Origin: a virus
Direction: 5' to 3' (one strand)
IMG/VR virus record: IMGVR_UViG_3300022934_002729
Coordinates: 1-64,000 of that record
Length of the DNA: 64,000 nucleotides
Shown: in pieces, positions 50,963-59,375 of the stretch
Numbering within the stretch: the first letter of the stretch is position 1
Layout of the letters: each line of letters begins with the position of its first letter
Notes under the pieces: model-generated
The model's database searches: none
What the model was told of the DNA's origin: nothing
Seen by the model: the letters and a program-made list of their open reading frames with translations, nothing else
Program-made: the position numbers and the translations under genes

Positions 50963-52515
50963 ATATTTTCTCTTTCGCTATTATGTGCTGCATCGCAGTC
51001 TTTCCACCAAACACTTAATTCAGGAAAAGTTTCAATAAAGTTGGTGTTACGTCTTTTGTCAAGTGTATTAAAATATTTCCAAAAATGCACTTGTCTTTTA
51101 CTTAGTTCATCTTTGTCTATACCATTTTTGATCCACGAAATATCACGTTTAAGTTTTGCTACTTCGTGATTTAAAAACCCGTGATAAGTATCTTCGTAAT
51201 CTTCTTTAGCAATATTATCTTCCATAAACTTAACACAATCATCTAACATATTCATAAGTTCAGGAATATAATGAGCATTTTGTGCACTCATCCATAATGG
51301 TTCTCTCAAATATGGAATATCAAACCAAACTCGTTGTCGTTTTTTTCGTGTAAACGGTCCTCGCTTTTTACCAGTTTCGTCAATTGGTGATACTACAACT
51401 TCAGGTTGATTTTTAAATCCAAACTCTATACGTAAGTCTAATATCATTTGTAAAAAGTCTTTAAGTTTTGGAATACTCAACAAATTGAATGTGTTAATAA
51501 ATGTAACACTCGTTCCTGTCGTTTCTCTTAGTATGTGACGAGTATTGTTTAACATAGTATCATAATTTAAACCAGTTCGAATATACTCTGCTTGCGGACC
51601 TACGCTATCTACACTTACAAATAAGTTAAAGTGTTTACATGCAGGAGCAACAAACCAATTGTTCTCAGTGTAAGGATTGATTTTCTCAGGATCTTCCCAT
51701 ATTCTAACTTCTTCTATTGCTTTTAAAGAATTCATAAACTTATCAAATAACTTTTGTTCCGGAGGGCACATGTTACTAGTAATACTAAGTTCAATATCTT
51801 GATTAGGATGAATGTTAACATAATCTAATACCTTAAAGGTATTTTTATCCATCAATGGTTCACCACCAGTCATTCTAAATATTTTTAAATCTTTATAAAG
51901 ATCGGGCCACCAATCCCAAAATGCTTGTACATATGGATTTTCTTTGTTAGCACCTTCGATTGGCATTAATCCTGCTTTTCTAAGACTAGCAATGTCGTTG
52001 TGTTTTGTTTCTTTATTAAACACAACTGGACCAAACTCTTTGATTTCTTTTTCCCATTCGGTACTTAGGTGAGGACTACAATATGTACATTTAAAATTAC
52101 ACGCTTGATTAAAATTTACTTCTACATAACGAGGGTTAATATTTTCATCCCAGCCTCCGTCAACTACTTCTTTCCATCCGTCGGCACCGATCCAATCTTC
52201 ACTTGAACGATAATGTCTATCACTCATGTTTCCATTGTCTTCGATATTCCAACAATAACTACATCCTTCGGGTCTTTTTCCCTCCCACATTTCTTTACGT
52301 TGTCGTACTTTCTCATGTGTGTTGTGTAGTGCACGTGGAGTAACTGCTAACTCACTTAGTGGAACTTTATGAGTCGGGGGATGGTAACAACTTTGTGTTA
52401 ATCCTTGTGGTAAGTGCATACTAACCTGCAACCATTTAGCCATACACATAGTAGGACTAATTTTGTCAAGTTTAGTTTTAGTTTTTTCAGCATTTTTAAA
52501 ATAATCGTCTGACAT
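50959..52515 (-). CDS. radical SAM protein, variant N-terminal module (SCYHPPTH)
   Basis: 518 residues. Cys24 (MCMAKWLQVSMHLPQG), Ser-Cys43-Tyr-His45-Pro-Pro-Thr-His49, Cys85-x2-Cys88 (GCSYCW), catalytic Cys139-x3-Cys143-x2-Cys146 (ACNFKCTYCSPHLSTEW), MTGGEPLMDK. It has an internal basic insert (GKKRGPFTRKKRQRV) absent in most relatives. It ends with LDKRRNTNFIETFPELSVWW. Coupled to its paralogue downstream by ATGA and directly follows the glycosyltransferase-like gene. Confidence 0.88.
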   Translation of the reverse strand: MSDDYFKNAEKTKTKLDKISPTMCMAKWLQVSMHLPQGLTQSCYHPPTHKVPLSELAVTPRALHNTHEKVRQRKEMWEGKRPEGCSYCWNIEDNGNMSDRHYRSSEDWIGADGWKEVVDGGWDENINPRYVEVNFNQACNFKCTYCSPHLSTEWEKEIKEFGPVVFNKETKHNDIASLRKAGLMPIEGANKENPYVQAFWDWWPDLYKDLKIFRMTGGEPLMDKNTFKVLDYVNIHPNQDIELSITSNMCPPEQKLFDKFMNSLKAIEEVRIWEDPEKINPYTENNWFVAPACKHFNLFVSVDSVGPQAEYIRTGLNYDTMLNNTRHILRETTGTSVTFINTFNLLSIPKLKDFLQMILDLRIEFGFKNQPEVVVSPIDETGKKRGPFTRKKRQRVWFDIPYLREPLWMSAQNAHYIPELMNMLDDCVKFMEDNIAKEDYEDTYHGFLNHEVAKLKRDISWIKNGIDKDELSKRQVHFWKYFNTLDKRRNTNFIETFPELSVWWKDCDAAHNSERENI

Positions 52516-53499
52516 TTATTCCTCTACTGAGTCTTTTACTTGATCTTCTCTAACCTGAGGACCTAGCCGACTTGGATTTCTATATACAGTTTTCCAAAAA
52601 CGTGAACCTTCTGTTCCGATATCTGCAATTTCTAAGTCTAGTTTTCCCTTTAGTTCGTTACCTAGTTCTACTGTACGTGATTTTAACTTATCGATATTCC
52701 AATTAACACCAGTGCGTGGACATAACTCAGTACCGTCTTCAAACTGCGGAAGTAATTCTGTATTAAAGTAATTACTCAACCAATCAAAATCACGTACATT
52801 ACGCCAATCCCAATCTTCTCTAGTAATGTTTGTCATGTATGCTCCGAGTCTAGCACCATAAATTGCCCATAAGCCATTTGTAGTATCTTCACCGACTGTC
52901 ATCCACACCATAAGACGTCTATAATTTTCTTGAAAGATATGTTTGAGTCTCCCAGGATCAACTACATCACCGTCTTCTAATCCCATTTTTACACCTTCAC
53001 GAAAACCAGCACGCCACGCTTGTAGTGGACTACCATTGTTGTGTACCCACGAATACCAATTGTTCATTTGTACATAGTGAATGTTCCAGCAGAAGTCAAC
53101 TTGTGCACGTTTATCACTTTCGGGTGCTGCTTCATGTGTGCGCATACGATTTACAACGTCAACCGGCCACATTTTAATACCACCGTTGCCGTATACTAAT
53201 CCGTTTACTACATTTTTTGCTGCAAAACTAATAACATGATTAGGTGCAATTCTATCCATATCTAGTTCAACATTGAAAAAATCGTCGTTAACAATATTAT
53301 CAGCATCAACTGTGATAAAACGTTCAGTTTCACTTAGTGCAGCGGCGGCCTTGTGTGCTGCATCACTGCCCCATACTCCGTGACTACGTTTAGCCCAGGG
53401 ACATTTTTCTAATAGATCTGCATAGTTTTCATCTGCATTTGGTTCGTCATAACTGATGTATACTATATCAAAATCGTTAATACTTACCAGATTCGGCAT
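52516..53499 (-). CDS. glycosyltransferase-like protein
   Basis: 327 residues from the ATG at 53499, which has GAAGGA 7 nt upstream (a TTG at 53514 is also in frame). D-x-D at 65-67 (FITVDADNIVNDDFF), GLVYGNGGIKMWP and WRAGFREGVKMGLEDGD are shared with the shorter paralogue at 31937-32653. The C-terminal ~80 residues (WNIDKLKSRTVELGNELKG) are extra. Probable GT-A type transferase. The gene lies between the radical SAM cluster and the structural genes. Confidence 0.65.
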   Translation of the reverse strand: MPNLVSINDFDIVYISYDEPNADENYADLLEKCPWAKRSHGVWGSDAAHKAAAALSETERFITVDADNIVNDDFFNVELDMDRIAPNHVISFAAKNVVNGLVYGNGGIKMWPVDVVNRMRTHEAAPESDKRAQVDFCWNIHYVQMNNWYSWVHNNGSPLQAWRAGFREGVKMGLEDGDVVDPGRLKHIFQENYRRLMVWMTVGEDTTNGLWAIYGARLGAYMTNITREDWDWRNVRDFDWLSNYFNTELLPQFEDGTELCPRTGVNWNIDKLKSRTVELGNELKGKLDLEIADIGTEGSRFWKTVYRNPSRLGPQVREDQVKDSVEE

Positions 53500-54493
53500 A
53501 TTCCAATCCTTCAAATTTAAAGGTAATATTTTTACCTTCGGGTCCTAATAATATTTTACAAGTTGTAGGATCAACTTTTGTTTTTACAATATATTCTTGA
53601 TTTCTTCCAATGCTATCATATGGTATGCTAATTCTGTCTAACAATATATTTGGGTTGTTACCAGTTAAGAACATATTAATATCTTTGTATATTTTATAAT
53701 CATGCGGATCATTGAAATTACTACGTATAATCCATCCTTGTGTACTCGGACTTACACTAAACGTTGCAAATTCTTCTGCTGTACTGTCTTTAACATAAGT
53801 ATGGAATCGTTTGTTATTTTGTGCTAGTCCATAATCTACTGTAACATAGTTTTGTTTAATTTTCAAGCCATAACTTTTAAAAATACGTCTTGTTAATATA
53901 TCAATGTCACCGAGTGCTATTGTATTCCGTAAATTAGAAAAATCATACAATATGTATCCTTTTTGTATTAGTTCAATCGGATCTATTTCAATGGTTTCAA
54001 GCAAACGAAGAGGATTGTTTTTTTCAATAATATACAGTGTTATTTTTTCATAGGTCTTGTCTTTTTGTATTTTAACTTCACTTGAATTAATCTTTCCAGT
54101 TAACTGATATACTAAATCTGTGCTAACATTTATTTCTACTTTATAGTCACTTAAATATAAAATAATGTTAACATCTTTGTTTACAGTTGGCTTAACAAAA
54201 GGAATTTTACTAAGATAATTTTCTGCTTGTTTTATTCGTATATAGTTTTTCTTTTCAACTAGTTTGTATCCATCAACTAAGTCTGCTACAATATATTTTT
54301 TAGTATTTTTAATACCTTTCATGAGATCAGCAACAACAGGATCACTTGTTTTTAAATAAGGATCCTTAATGTCATCTCTTGATTTTCCAGAGATAACGGT
54401 TATGTTTCCAGTCCACTCATTGAAGTATACATAATAATTATGCGGCTTCTTCTTTTTGGATTTTTGTATTATTAAACTTGTTTCTAAGCTCAT
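53477..54493 (-). CDS. unknown protein, probably virion-associated
   Basis: 338 residues, beta-rich, with no enzyme motif (YYVYFNEWTGNITVISGK; ILYLSDYKVEINVSTDLVY; GWIIRSNFNDPHDYKIY). The repeated short strands and polar surface suggest a tail, baseplate or fibre-associated protein. The start overlaps the preceding glycosyltransferase-like gene by 56 nt; no better in-frame ATG exists before residue 57. Coupled downstream by a 23-nt overlap. Confidence 0.6.
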   Translation of the reverse strand: MSLETSLIIQKSKKKKPHNYYVYFNEWTGNITVISGKSRDDIKDPYLKTSDPVVADLMKGIKNTKKYIVADLVDGYKLVEKKNYIRIKQAENYLSKIPFVKPTVNKDVNIILYLSDYKVEINVSTDLVYQLTGKINSSEVKIQKDKTYEKITLYIIEKNNPLRLLETIEIDPIELIQKGYILYDFSNLRNTIALGDIDILTRRIFKSYGLKIKQNYVTVDYGLAQNNKRFHTYVKDSTAEEFATFSVSPSTQGWIIRSNFNDPHDYKIYKDINMFLTGNNPNILLDRISIPYDSIGRNQEYIVKTKVDPTTCKILLGPEGKNITFKFEGLEYAESGKY

Positions 54494-55319
54494 TTATAAT
54501 TTCTTCTGTTATAAAATTTTCATCTCTGTAATGAATAATTCCGGATCGTGTTAAACTGTTTTCTATTATTAATCCGTTTTTAATATCAAACCAACTGTTA
54601 AATAATTCAGTCCATTCTTGTGGAACATCAGATGTCCACATGTATTGACTTATAGTATCAATATCGTAAAAATTGTTTAGATTTATAACAACATCGTTGT
54701 AACAATCTAAATGTTTTGTTATGATATTACATACAATGTTTTTGTTAAAACTTTCAGGTTTTAATTCAGTAAACACATTGTTATACAATTCTCTCCAGTT
54801 TTGAAAATAAGGATCAGCCAACTTAAACCATTCTTGTGCAATATCGCTTGCTGAATCAAAATAAATCAGTTGATTGTACAATAACGGAAGATCGTACTTT
54901 AATTCAATATCAAACGACAGTATTTTGTTAGTTGGTATATTTCTATATGTTCTTGCTAGATTTGTCATTGCTAAGTCATGAGTTTCAAATTGATCCCATA
55001 ATAAGTCAATATCTACATTTAAAAATAGTGTATCATAGTCAACATATATTGTTTCATCAAATGGAGTGCAGTGAATTACTTGCCATATGTTACTTCCATG
55101 AAATCCATCTTCATGGCCAGTATTACCAAACGGTAGTTCGGTGATATAATCAAACGCATCAAAATATTTTTTGTTAACTAAATCGGATTTTCCGTTGTCA
55201 ACAACAAGACAAACTTCTGCGGTAGGATCACAATTTTTAATACTTAATGCAAGAGCATAACTATACTTAACTTTATCTAAATCTGTATCAATACCTAGTG
55301 TTACAAACCCTCTACTCAT
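54438..55319 (-). CDS. glycosyltransferase-like protein
   Basis: 293 residues. It opens with a strand typical of GT-A folds (FVTLGIDTDLDKVKYSYALALSIK), has CLVVDN, and a D-x-D at 94-96 in CTPFDETIYVDYDTLFLN. The segment TPFDxTxxxDxDxxxxN is shared with the gene at 55316-56221, so they are tandem paralogues. Likely sugar transferase; both lie immediately before tail/fibre-type genes, which suggests a role in decorating the virion. Confidence 0.68.
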   Translation of the reverse strand: MSRGFVTLGIDTDLDKVKYSYALALSIKNCDPTAEVCLVVDNGKSDLVNKKYFDAFDYITELPFGNTGHEDGFHGSNIWQVIHCTPFDETIYVDYDTLFLNVDIDLLWDQFETHDLAMTNLARTYRNIPTNKILSFDIELKYDLPLLYNQLIYFDSASDIAQEWFKLADPYFQNWRELYNNVFTELKPESFNKNIVCNIITKHLDCYNDVVINLNNFYDIDTISQYMWTSDVPQEWTELFNSWFDIKNGLIIENSLTRSGIIHYRDENFITEEIINELRNKFNNTKIQKEEAA

Positions 55320-56221
55320 AGCAATACCTCTTGTAAATTTTTTTCAATTTCGTTAATATTTCTACTGATTGCACGTTTGTTCATAGCATGTAAGTTATAA
55401 TCTGTATTTCGAGTAAGTATGTTTTTCCACTGTTCTTGTCTATTATGACTTAGCAATATCCAATCATTCATTCCTTTTATTTCGATAATATCATCTTTTT
55501 GATCCATGTTACGCATTGGTATGCCCATAAAATCATGTATGTAAGATTCTTCGTTGCTTCCATTTAATAAATGTGCAGCAATACTTACACAAAAATCTGT
55601 TCTGAATAATGCAGGAGGGAATTGATATAATAGTGCATAATAGTCCCAGTTTTCTTTAACATGGCACCAAGTATCAAAAAATACACGACTTTCTTCACTT
55701 TGATCAAAGTAAACAACTGTACTCCACCAATGATGTATGCCACCATCTGTTAGTGTAATTTCATTTAAATACGGAGGCTGATGCTCTAAATATGTTGCTG
55801 TCTTATGCATAGATATTGTTATATCAGTATCAAAAATATAATCATAAAAGTTATTTTTTATGATATAATCTGTATCAATTAACATTGTTTTATCAAAAGG
55901 TGTTAATTCAAATACTTCGTGCTTGTTGCTGTTTAAGAAAGGTGCACTAAATTCTGTCCACGGACTATCAAAATGCTTTCTTGAATTTTGTTCATGTTCA
56001 ACATCATCAATAACAATATGATCAAAACACGCTTCGTGCCATTCACTTGATATACTTTCTTTTAACCATGCATATCCGCCATTGTCGGTCATTAAGCACG
56101 TTTTATTATTTTTCATGTTTGCTTTTACATAGCCTGCTGCAACATGTGCAAATCGTATATAATCTAATTGGCTATTGTTGTAAGCAAAAAAGCATACGCC
56201 TTTTTCTTCTTCTTTTGCCAT
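55316..56221 (-). CDS. glycosyltransferase-like protein
   Basis: 301 residues. GVCFFAYNNSQLDYIRFA start, TCLMTDNGG, and D-x-D at 116-118 in LTPFDKTMLIDTDYIIKN; HWWSTVVYFDQ follows, as in GT8/GT-A-like proteins. It overlaps its paralogue by ATGA and abuts the 115-residue gene upstream. Substrate not readable. Confidence 0.66.
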   Translation of the reverse strand: MAKEEEKGVCFFAYNNSQLDYIRFAHVAAGYVKANMKNNKTCLMTDNGGYAWLKESISSEWHEACFDHIVIDDVEHEQNSRKHFDSPWTEFSAPFLNSNKHEVFELTPFDKTMLIDTDYIIKNNFYDYIFDTDITISMHKTATYLEHQPPYLNEITLTDGGIHHWWSTVVYFDQSEESRVFFDTWCHVKENWDYYALLYQFPPALFRTDFCVSIAAHLLNGSNEESYIHDFMGIPMRNMDQKDDIIEIKGMNDWILLSHNRQEQWKNILTRNTDYNLHAMNKRAISRNINEIEKNLQEVLL

Positions 56222-56569
56222 TTACCAATCCATAATTTTTTTAATATTACGTGCTTTTTTAATCTTATCCATTTGAATTTTGTATTCATTACTGGCTTCA
56301 GTATATGCACTAATTAAACTATCTTTAAACTCGGACAGATCATCAATCTCAATTGGATTTTCTTTTGTATCAATTACAATAGCATTTTTTTTATCTGACC
56401 GTAATAACGCATCAACAAAACTGATAGTTTTTTCATCGGCAACAAACGATCCAGTTTTATACTGAACCGATTGTAATACTTGCATACGTGATCTGATATT
56501 ACGTTTTTGATTAGATAGCGTTGTGCGGTAATTTGCAAATTCGAGGGCTTTCTCGAGTCTCTCATCCAT
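56222..56569 (-). CDS. conserved-type hypothetical phage protein
   Basis: 115 residues, preceded by AAGGAG and a sigma70-type promoter. Helical N-terminus (ERLEKALEFANYRTTLSNQ), a central TISFVDALLRSD and a Lys-rich C-terminal helix ending KARNIKKIMDW. It has the look of a small coiled structural or chaperone protein. Not assigned to a family. Confidence 0.65.
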   Translation of the reverse strand: MDERLEKALEFANYRTTLSNQKRNIRSRMQVLQSVQYKTGSFVADEKTISFVDALLRSDKKNAIVIDTKENPIEIDDLSEFKDSLISAYTEASNEYKIQMDKIKKARNIKKIMDW

Positions 56570-56597
56570 AGTGAGTTTCTCCTTATAATTAAGTACT

Positions 56598-56627
56598 ACT
56601 ATAACTTATTTAGTTAACAAATGTCAA
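56598..56627 (-). promoter_or_regulatory. sigma70-type promoter (minus)
   Basis: On the minus strand a perfect TTGACA (56622-56627) is followed by 18 bp and TATAGT (56598-56603), about 20 nt before an AAGGAG and the ATG at 56569. It begins just after the stop of the fibre-type gene, so the 115-residue gene and the glycosyltransferases may be expressed separately from the structural genes. Confidence 0.6.
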
Positions 56628-56636
56628 GTGATTTTT

Positions 56637-57830
56637 TTAGTTATCGTCTGGACCCATAAATCCATCGCCTACCACTGCTGGCACAGGATCTGGTGTAACA
56701 TCAAACGTACTATTATTTTCTGTAATAATATCTGGCATTAAGTATCTAGGTGTTACTGTTAATGTTCCGTCCATTACTTGTTCAAATGCAGTATCGTCAA
56801 ATACTAGTTTGAAATGTACTTCTTTTCCATCGTCGGCCCATTTGCCATATAATTTAAAATATCTATTAGCATAACTAGATAGTCTTTCATCGCCGGTTAG
56901 ATATACAGTAGGACAATATGCAGTACTTGCTGTATGATATGCTGTAGCATATGCAGTCGCAGCAGGAAAATTCACAAACCAGGCAGGTACAGTTGATGCA
57001 TAACCATATCCATAGCCATAACCATATGCTGATATTTGTTGTGTTACACCAGCACTAGTAAACAATAACCCTTCGTCATCAACAACACCATCTGGATCAC
57101 TGCCGTCTCCATATCTATCAGTTAAATGATAAAAACCTTTACCTTCACTAGTGCCAGGAGTAATATATCCTTCACTTTGATATGTGTTATTCCATGTAAA
57201 AGTCAGTGTTCCTACTTCGTTAATAATGTCGGCCCAGTTAAAGAACCCTGCTGTACACCCGCCTTCGATTGAAATGTCTAATTGTAGTTGTCCACCGCCG
57301 TTAAAGAAGTATCTTGCATCGTTGTATGTGTTCCACGACCACTTATGTTCACCTTCAAGTTTTTGCCACCAAGGTATAGTTCTAGCATATATTCCTGCAG
57401 TGCCTTCAAGTAAACTTGCGTTTTCTGGATCGACTGTAGTATGCATGTTGTTAGGTAATACAACATCTGTAAACTTTTCATGTACTAAATTTAAATCTTC
57501 AGCACGTACCAAGTATCTAGGTTTAATATCTGTGCGTCCTTGCGGAACACTAAACACTAACACATGGTCTTCAAATGTTACGTGGTCTAACATAACATTT
57601 GTATGATCTACTAGTAATTGTAATCTATCTGCTTCGATTAGTACACCTACTGGCACTTGGTCATCTATATTCAGTGCACCCCATCCATACTTGTGTGTGT
57701 CTATTCTATTTGCGTCTGTTACCAAAGATGCAGGATAGTTATCGCCAAAAATTAAGTTTGCGATATCTGCTACATAGTTGTATTCTGAGGCTTTAACCAA
57801 ATTGCCTGGATAGACAGGTACCAGTGCCAT
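56637..57830 (-). CDS. virion structural / tail fibre-type protein
   Basis: 397 residues. Low Cys content, many Asn/Thr/Gly/Tyr, predicted beta structure and a Tyr-Gly repeat (SAYGYGYGYGYAS) are typical of phage fibre or baseplate decoration proteins. The N-terminal LVPVYPGNLVKASEYNYVADIANLIFGD resembles adaptor starts of marine phage structural proteins. It overlaps the next structural gene region by 1 nt spacing. No enzymatic motif. Confidence 0.72.
   Translation of the reverse strand: MALVPVYPGNLVKASEYNYVADIANLIFGDNYPASLVTDANRIDTHKYGWGALNIDDQVPVGVLIEADRLQLLVDHTNVMLDHVTFEDHVLVFSVPQGRTDIKPRYLVRAEDLNLVHEKFTDVVLPNNMHTTVDPENASLLEGTAGIYARTIPWWQKLEGEHKWSWNTYNDARYFFNGGGQLQLDISIEGGCTAGFFNWADIINEVGTLTFTWNNTYQSEGYITPGTSEGKGFYHLTDRYGDGSDPDGVVDDEGLLFTSAGVTQQISAYGYGYGYGYASTVPAWFVNFPAATAYATAYHTASTAYCPTVYLTGDERLSSYANRYFKLYGKWADDGKEVHFKLVFDDTAFEQVMDGTLTVTPRYLMPDIITENNSTFDVTPDPVPAVVGDGFMGPDDN
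57001..57032 (-). repeat. short in-gene hexanucleotide repeat (Gly-Tyr repeat)
   Basis: Tandem near-identical 6-mers of the form GGNTAT encode four consecutive Gly-Tyr units in the fibre-type protein. Short repeats of this kind can slip and vary in number. Confidence 0.7.
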
Positions 57831-57831
57831 A

Positions 57832-58761
57832 TTACTTTGCTCCTACAACTACTTGAATAACGCCAACGTCTGTTAAGAGATTATCTTCTAATGCTCTGCC
57901 AATAACTTTTCTATAGTCTTGTGCTTCTTCTTCAGTTGCAGTTTCAGCATGACCGTGTGTTAAACTGCTTACTAATCTGTCGCCTTTGCGTACTGAACCA
58001 ACAACTTTGCAAGGTACACGCCCTGCTAGTGCTACATATGGATGCGTGTCATCATTGCCTGCGCCTGCATTCATTTCAAAGCCTGGTGCAGTACTGATGA
58101 TGCCAAATACGTCAGTGTCTGCTCTTGAGCCTGTTGGAATAATTTCAGCAGAGCCGCCAATTTTAACAACTGTGCCAGGCTCTAATACTTCATCTGCAGC
58201 ATAGCGTTCTGCAAGGTCAGCATATTCAGCACTAGTTGCTGTGCCACGAAATTTAAAATCTGTTCTGTTGGTCATATTAATACCAACTTGCATTACAGGA
58301 AAGTTTGCACTTAGTAGTGTTGTACCATCTTCTGCAAATTCTGTATTTGCAGGTGTCCATGCATTTGTGCCATCAGTTGCATGTGGTCCTACAGTAATAT
58401 TGTTAATAACACCTTCTACAATATGTACTATACATTTATGCAAATTACCGTTTGTGTCTTCGATAGTTCTAACTTCAATTCGTGTATCGCCAGTGAATCC
58501 AATTGGATACCACTTACCACTATCGTAAATGAATAAAATATTTTCTGCATTATTGTACCACAGCGTTCCTTCTACTGGATTCACTGGAGGATTTGCACTA
58601 GCAAAATTTTCTACTAAATTTAAAAAGTTTTCGTTTACAAACTCTCCAAATCTTGTAGTATTTTTACCAATTAGTCTAACTGGAGTACTTGTATCTACTG
58701 TACCGTCGTTAACTACAATTGGCGTTTTATTTGGGTCGCTATGATTAATTGAATATGGCAT
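57832..58761 (-). CDS. virion structural / tail fibre-type protein
   Basis: 309 residues. N-terminal SRxxG-free adaptor-like domain (RFGEFVNENFLNLVENFA; VEGTLWYNNAENILFIYD). The C-terminal domain has the ATSAEYADLAERYAADE and LEPGTVVKIGG motif followed by RVPCKVVGSVRKGDRLVSS, which recurs at the C-termini of phage fibre proteins as a trimerisation/chaperone-type region. A good AGGA lies before the start. Likely part of the distal tail or fibre. Confidence 0.78.
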   Translation of the reverse strand: MPYSINHSDPNKTPIVVNDGTVDTSTPVRLIGKNTTRFGEFVNENFLNLVENFASANPPVNPVEGTLWYNNAENILFIYDSGKWYPIGFTGDTRIEVRTIEDTNGNLHKCIVHIVEGVINNITVGPHATDGTNAWTPANTEFAEDGTTLLSANFPVMQVGINMTNRTDFKFRGTATSAEYADLAERYAADEVLEPGTVVKIGGSAEIIPTGSRADTDVFGIISTAPGFEMNAGAGNDDTHPYVALAGRVPCKVVGSVRKGDRLVSSLTHGHAETATEEEAQDYRKVIGRALEDNLLTDVGVIQVVVGAK

Positions 58762-58773
58762 TGTTTTTTCCTA

Positions 58774-59346
58774 TTATACGTCACTGTATGTTGTTCTAAT
58801 CCTTAATGTATATATCACACTTATTTTTCTATTTGCACTTTTTTGTACAGGATGGAAAATAACATGTGTTAGCATGTCGTTGTTAGCACTATAAACGGCA
58901 ATTTCATCAAACACATAATCGCCATTCATATCAGTCGTTGTATCTTCATTATCTTGTCCTGTTGGGGTATTATAATCTAGTGTACTTGTCATTACAACAT
59001 CACTATAAACTGTGCCATTGACGTGGTTAACTACTGTACTATCAATAGCCTGTGTATATGTTTCGTTGTAAAGTCCGCTTGTACTTGCACCGGTGTTAGG
59101 TGCTTTATAAGTTACTGCTCCGGTACCATCTATTAATGTTCCGCCATTTCCGTAGGACATAGATAATACATTATGTGTACCATTTGCACCAGCAACATTT
59201 GCTAGTAAATTTGCAATTGCAACACTCATATTTTCAAAGTGAATTGCATTACGTCTTTTTACTAGTACCTCGCCGGTGTTAACGTCTTGAATCAACAAAT
59301 GACCTTCTATGTTTACTAACGATTTTTCTAATTGTGATAAACTCAT
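58774..59346 (-). CDS. virion structural protein (fibre/baseplate type)
   Basis: 190 residues, Thr/Asn/Val-rich beta protein (NTGEVLVKRRNAIHFENMS; SMSYGNGGTLIDGTG) ending in a short Arg/Thr-rich strand. Similar small proteins accompany fibre genes in marine myoviruses. GGA lies before the start, and a T4-consensus late box lies at 59368-59375. Confidence 0.7.
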   Translation of the reverse strand: MSLSQLEKSLVNIEGHLLIQDVNTGEVLVKRRNAIHFENMSVAIANLLANVAGANGTHNVLSMSYGNGGTLIDGTGAVTYKAPNTGASTSGLYNETYTQAIDSTVVNHVNGTVYSDVVMTSTLDYNTPTGQDNEDTTTDMNGDYVFDEIAVYSANNDMLTHVIFHPVQKSANRKISVIYTLRIRTTYSDV

Positions 59347-59367
59347 TTTCTTATTTCCATTATGTAC

Positions 59368-59375
59368 TATTTATA
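59368..59375 (-). promoter_or_regulatory. late promoter box TATAAATA (perfect T4 consensus, minus)
   Basis: Perfect TATAAATA on the minus strand, overlapping the stop codon of the giant structural gene and followed by a 21-nt leader to the ATG at 59346. It would drive the three smaller structural genes. Confidence 0.65.

Noticed and set aside
15081-52515. RiPP (radical SAM peptide) biosynthesis cluster
   Set aside because: SPASM/twitch proteins are common in RiPP pathways, but I found no short precursor with a leader and a Cys- or repeat-rich core, and no RRE-, transporter- or protease-like gene. The 182-residue Gly-rich protein is kept only as a speculative substrate.
56570-56636. Terminator after the fibre-type gene
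   Set aside because: A run of A residues follows the stop on the minus strand, but no GC-rich hairpin precedes it; the space is better explained by the sigma70-type promoter.
57184-57606. Plus-strand ORF opposite the fibre gene
   Set aside because: Antisense of a well-supported structural gene, without ribosome binding site or recognisable protein features.
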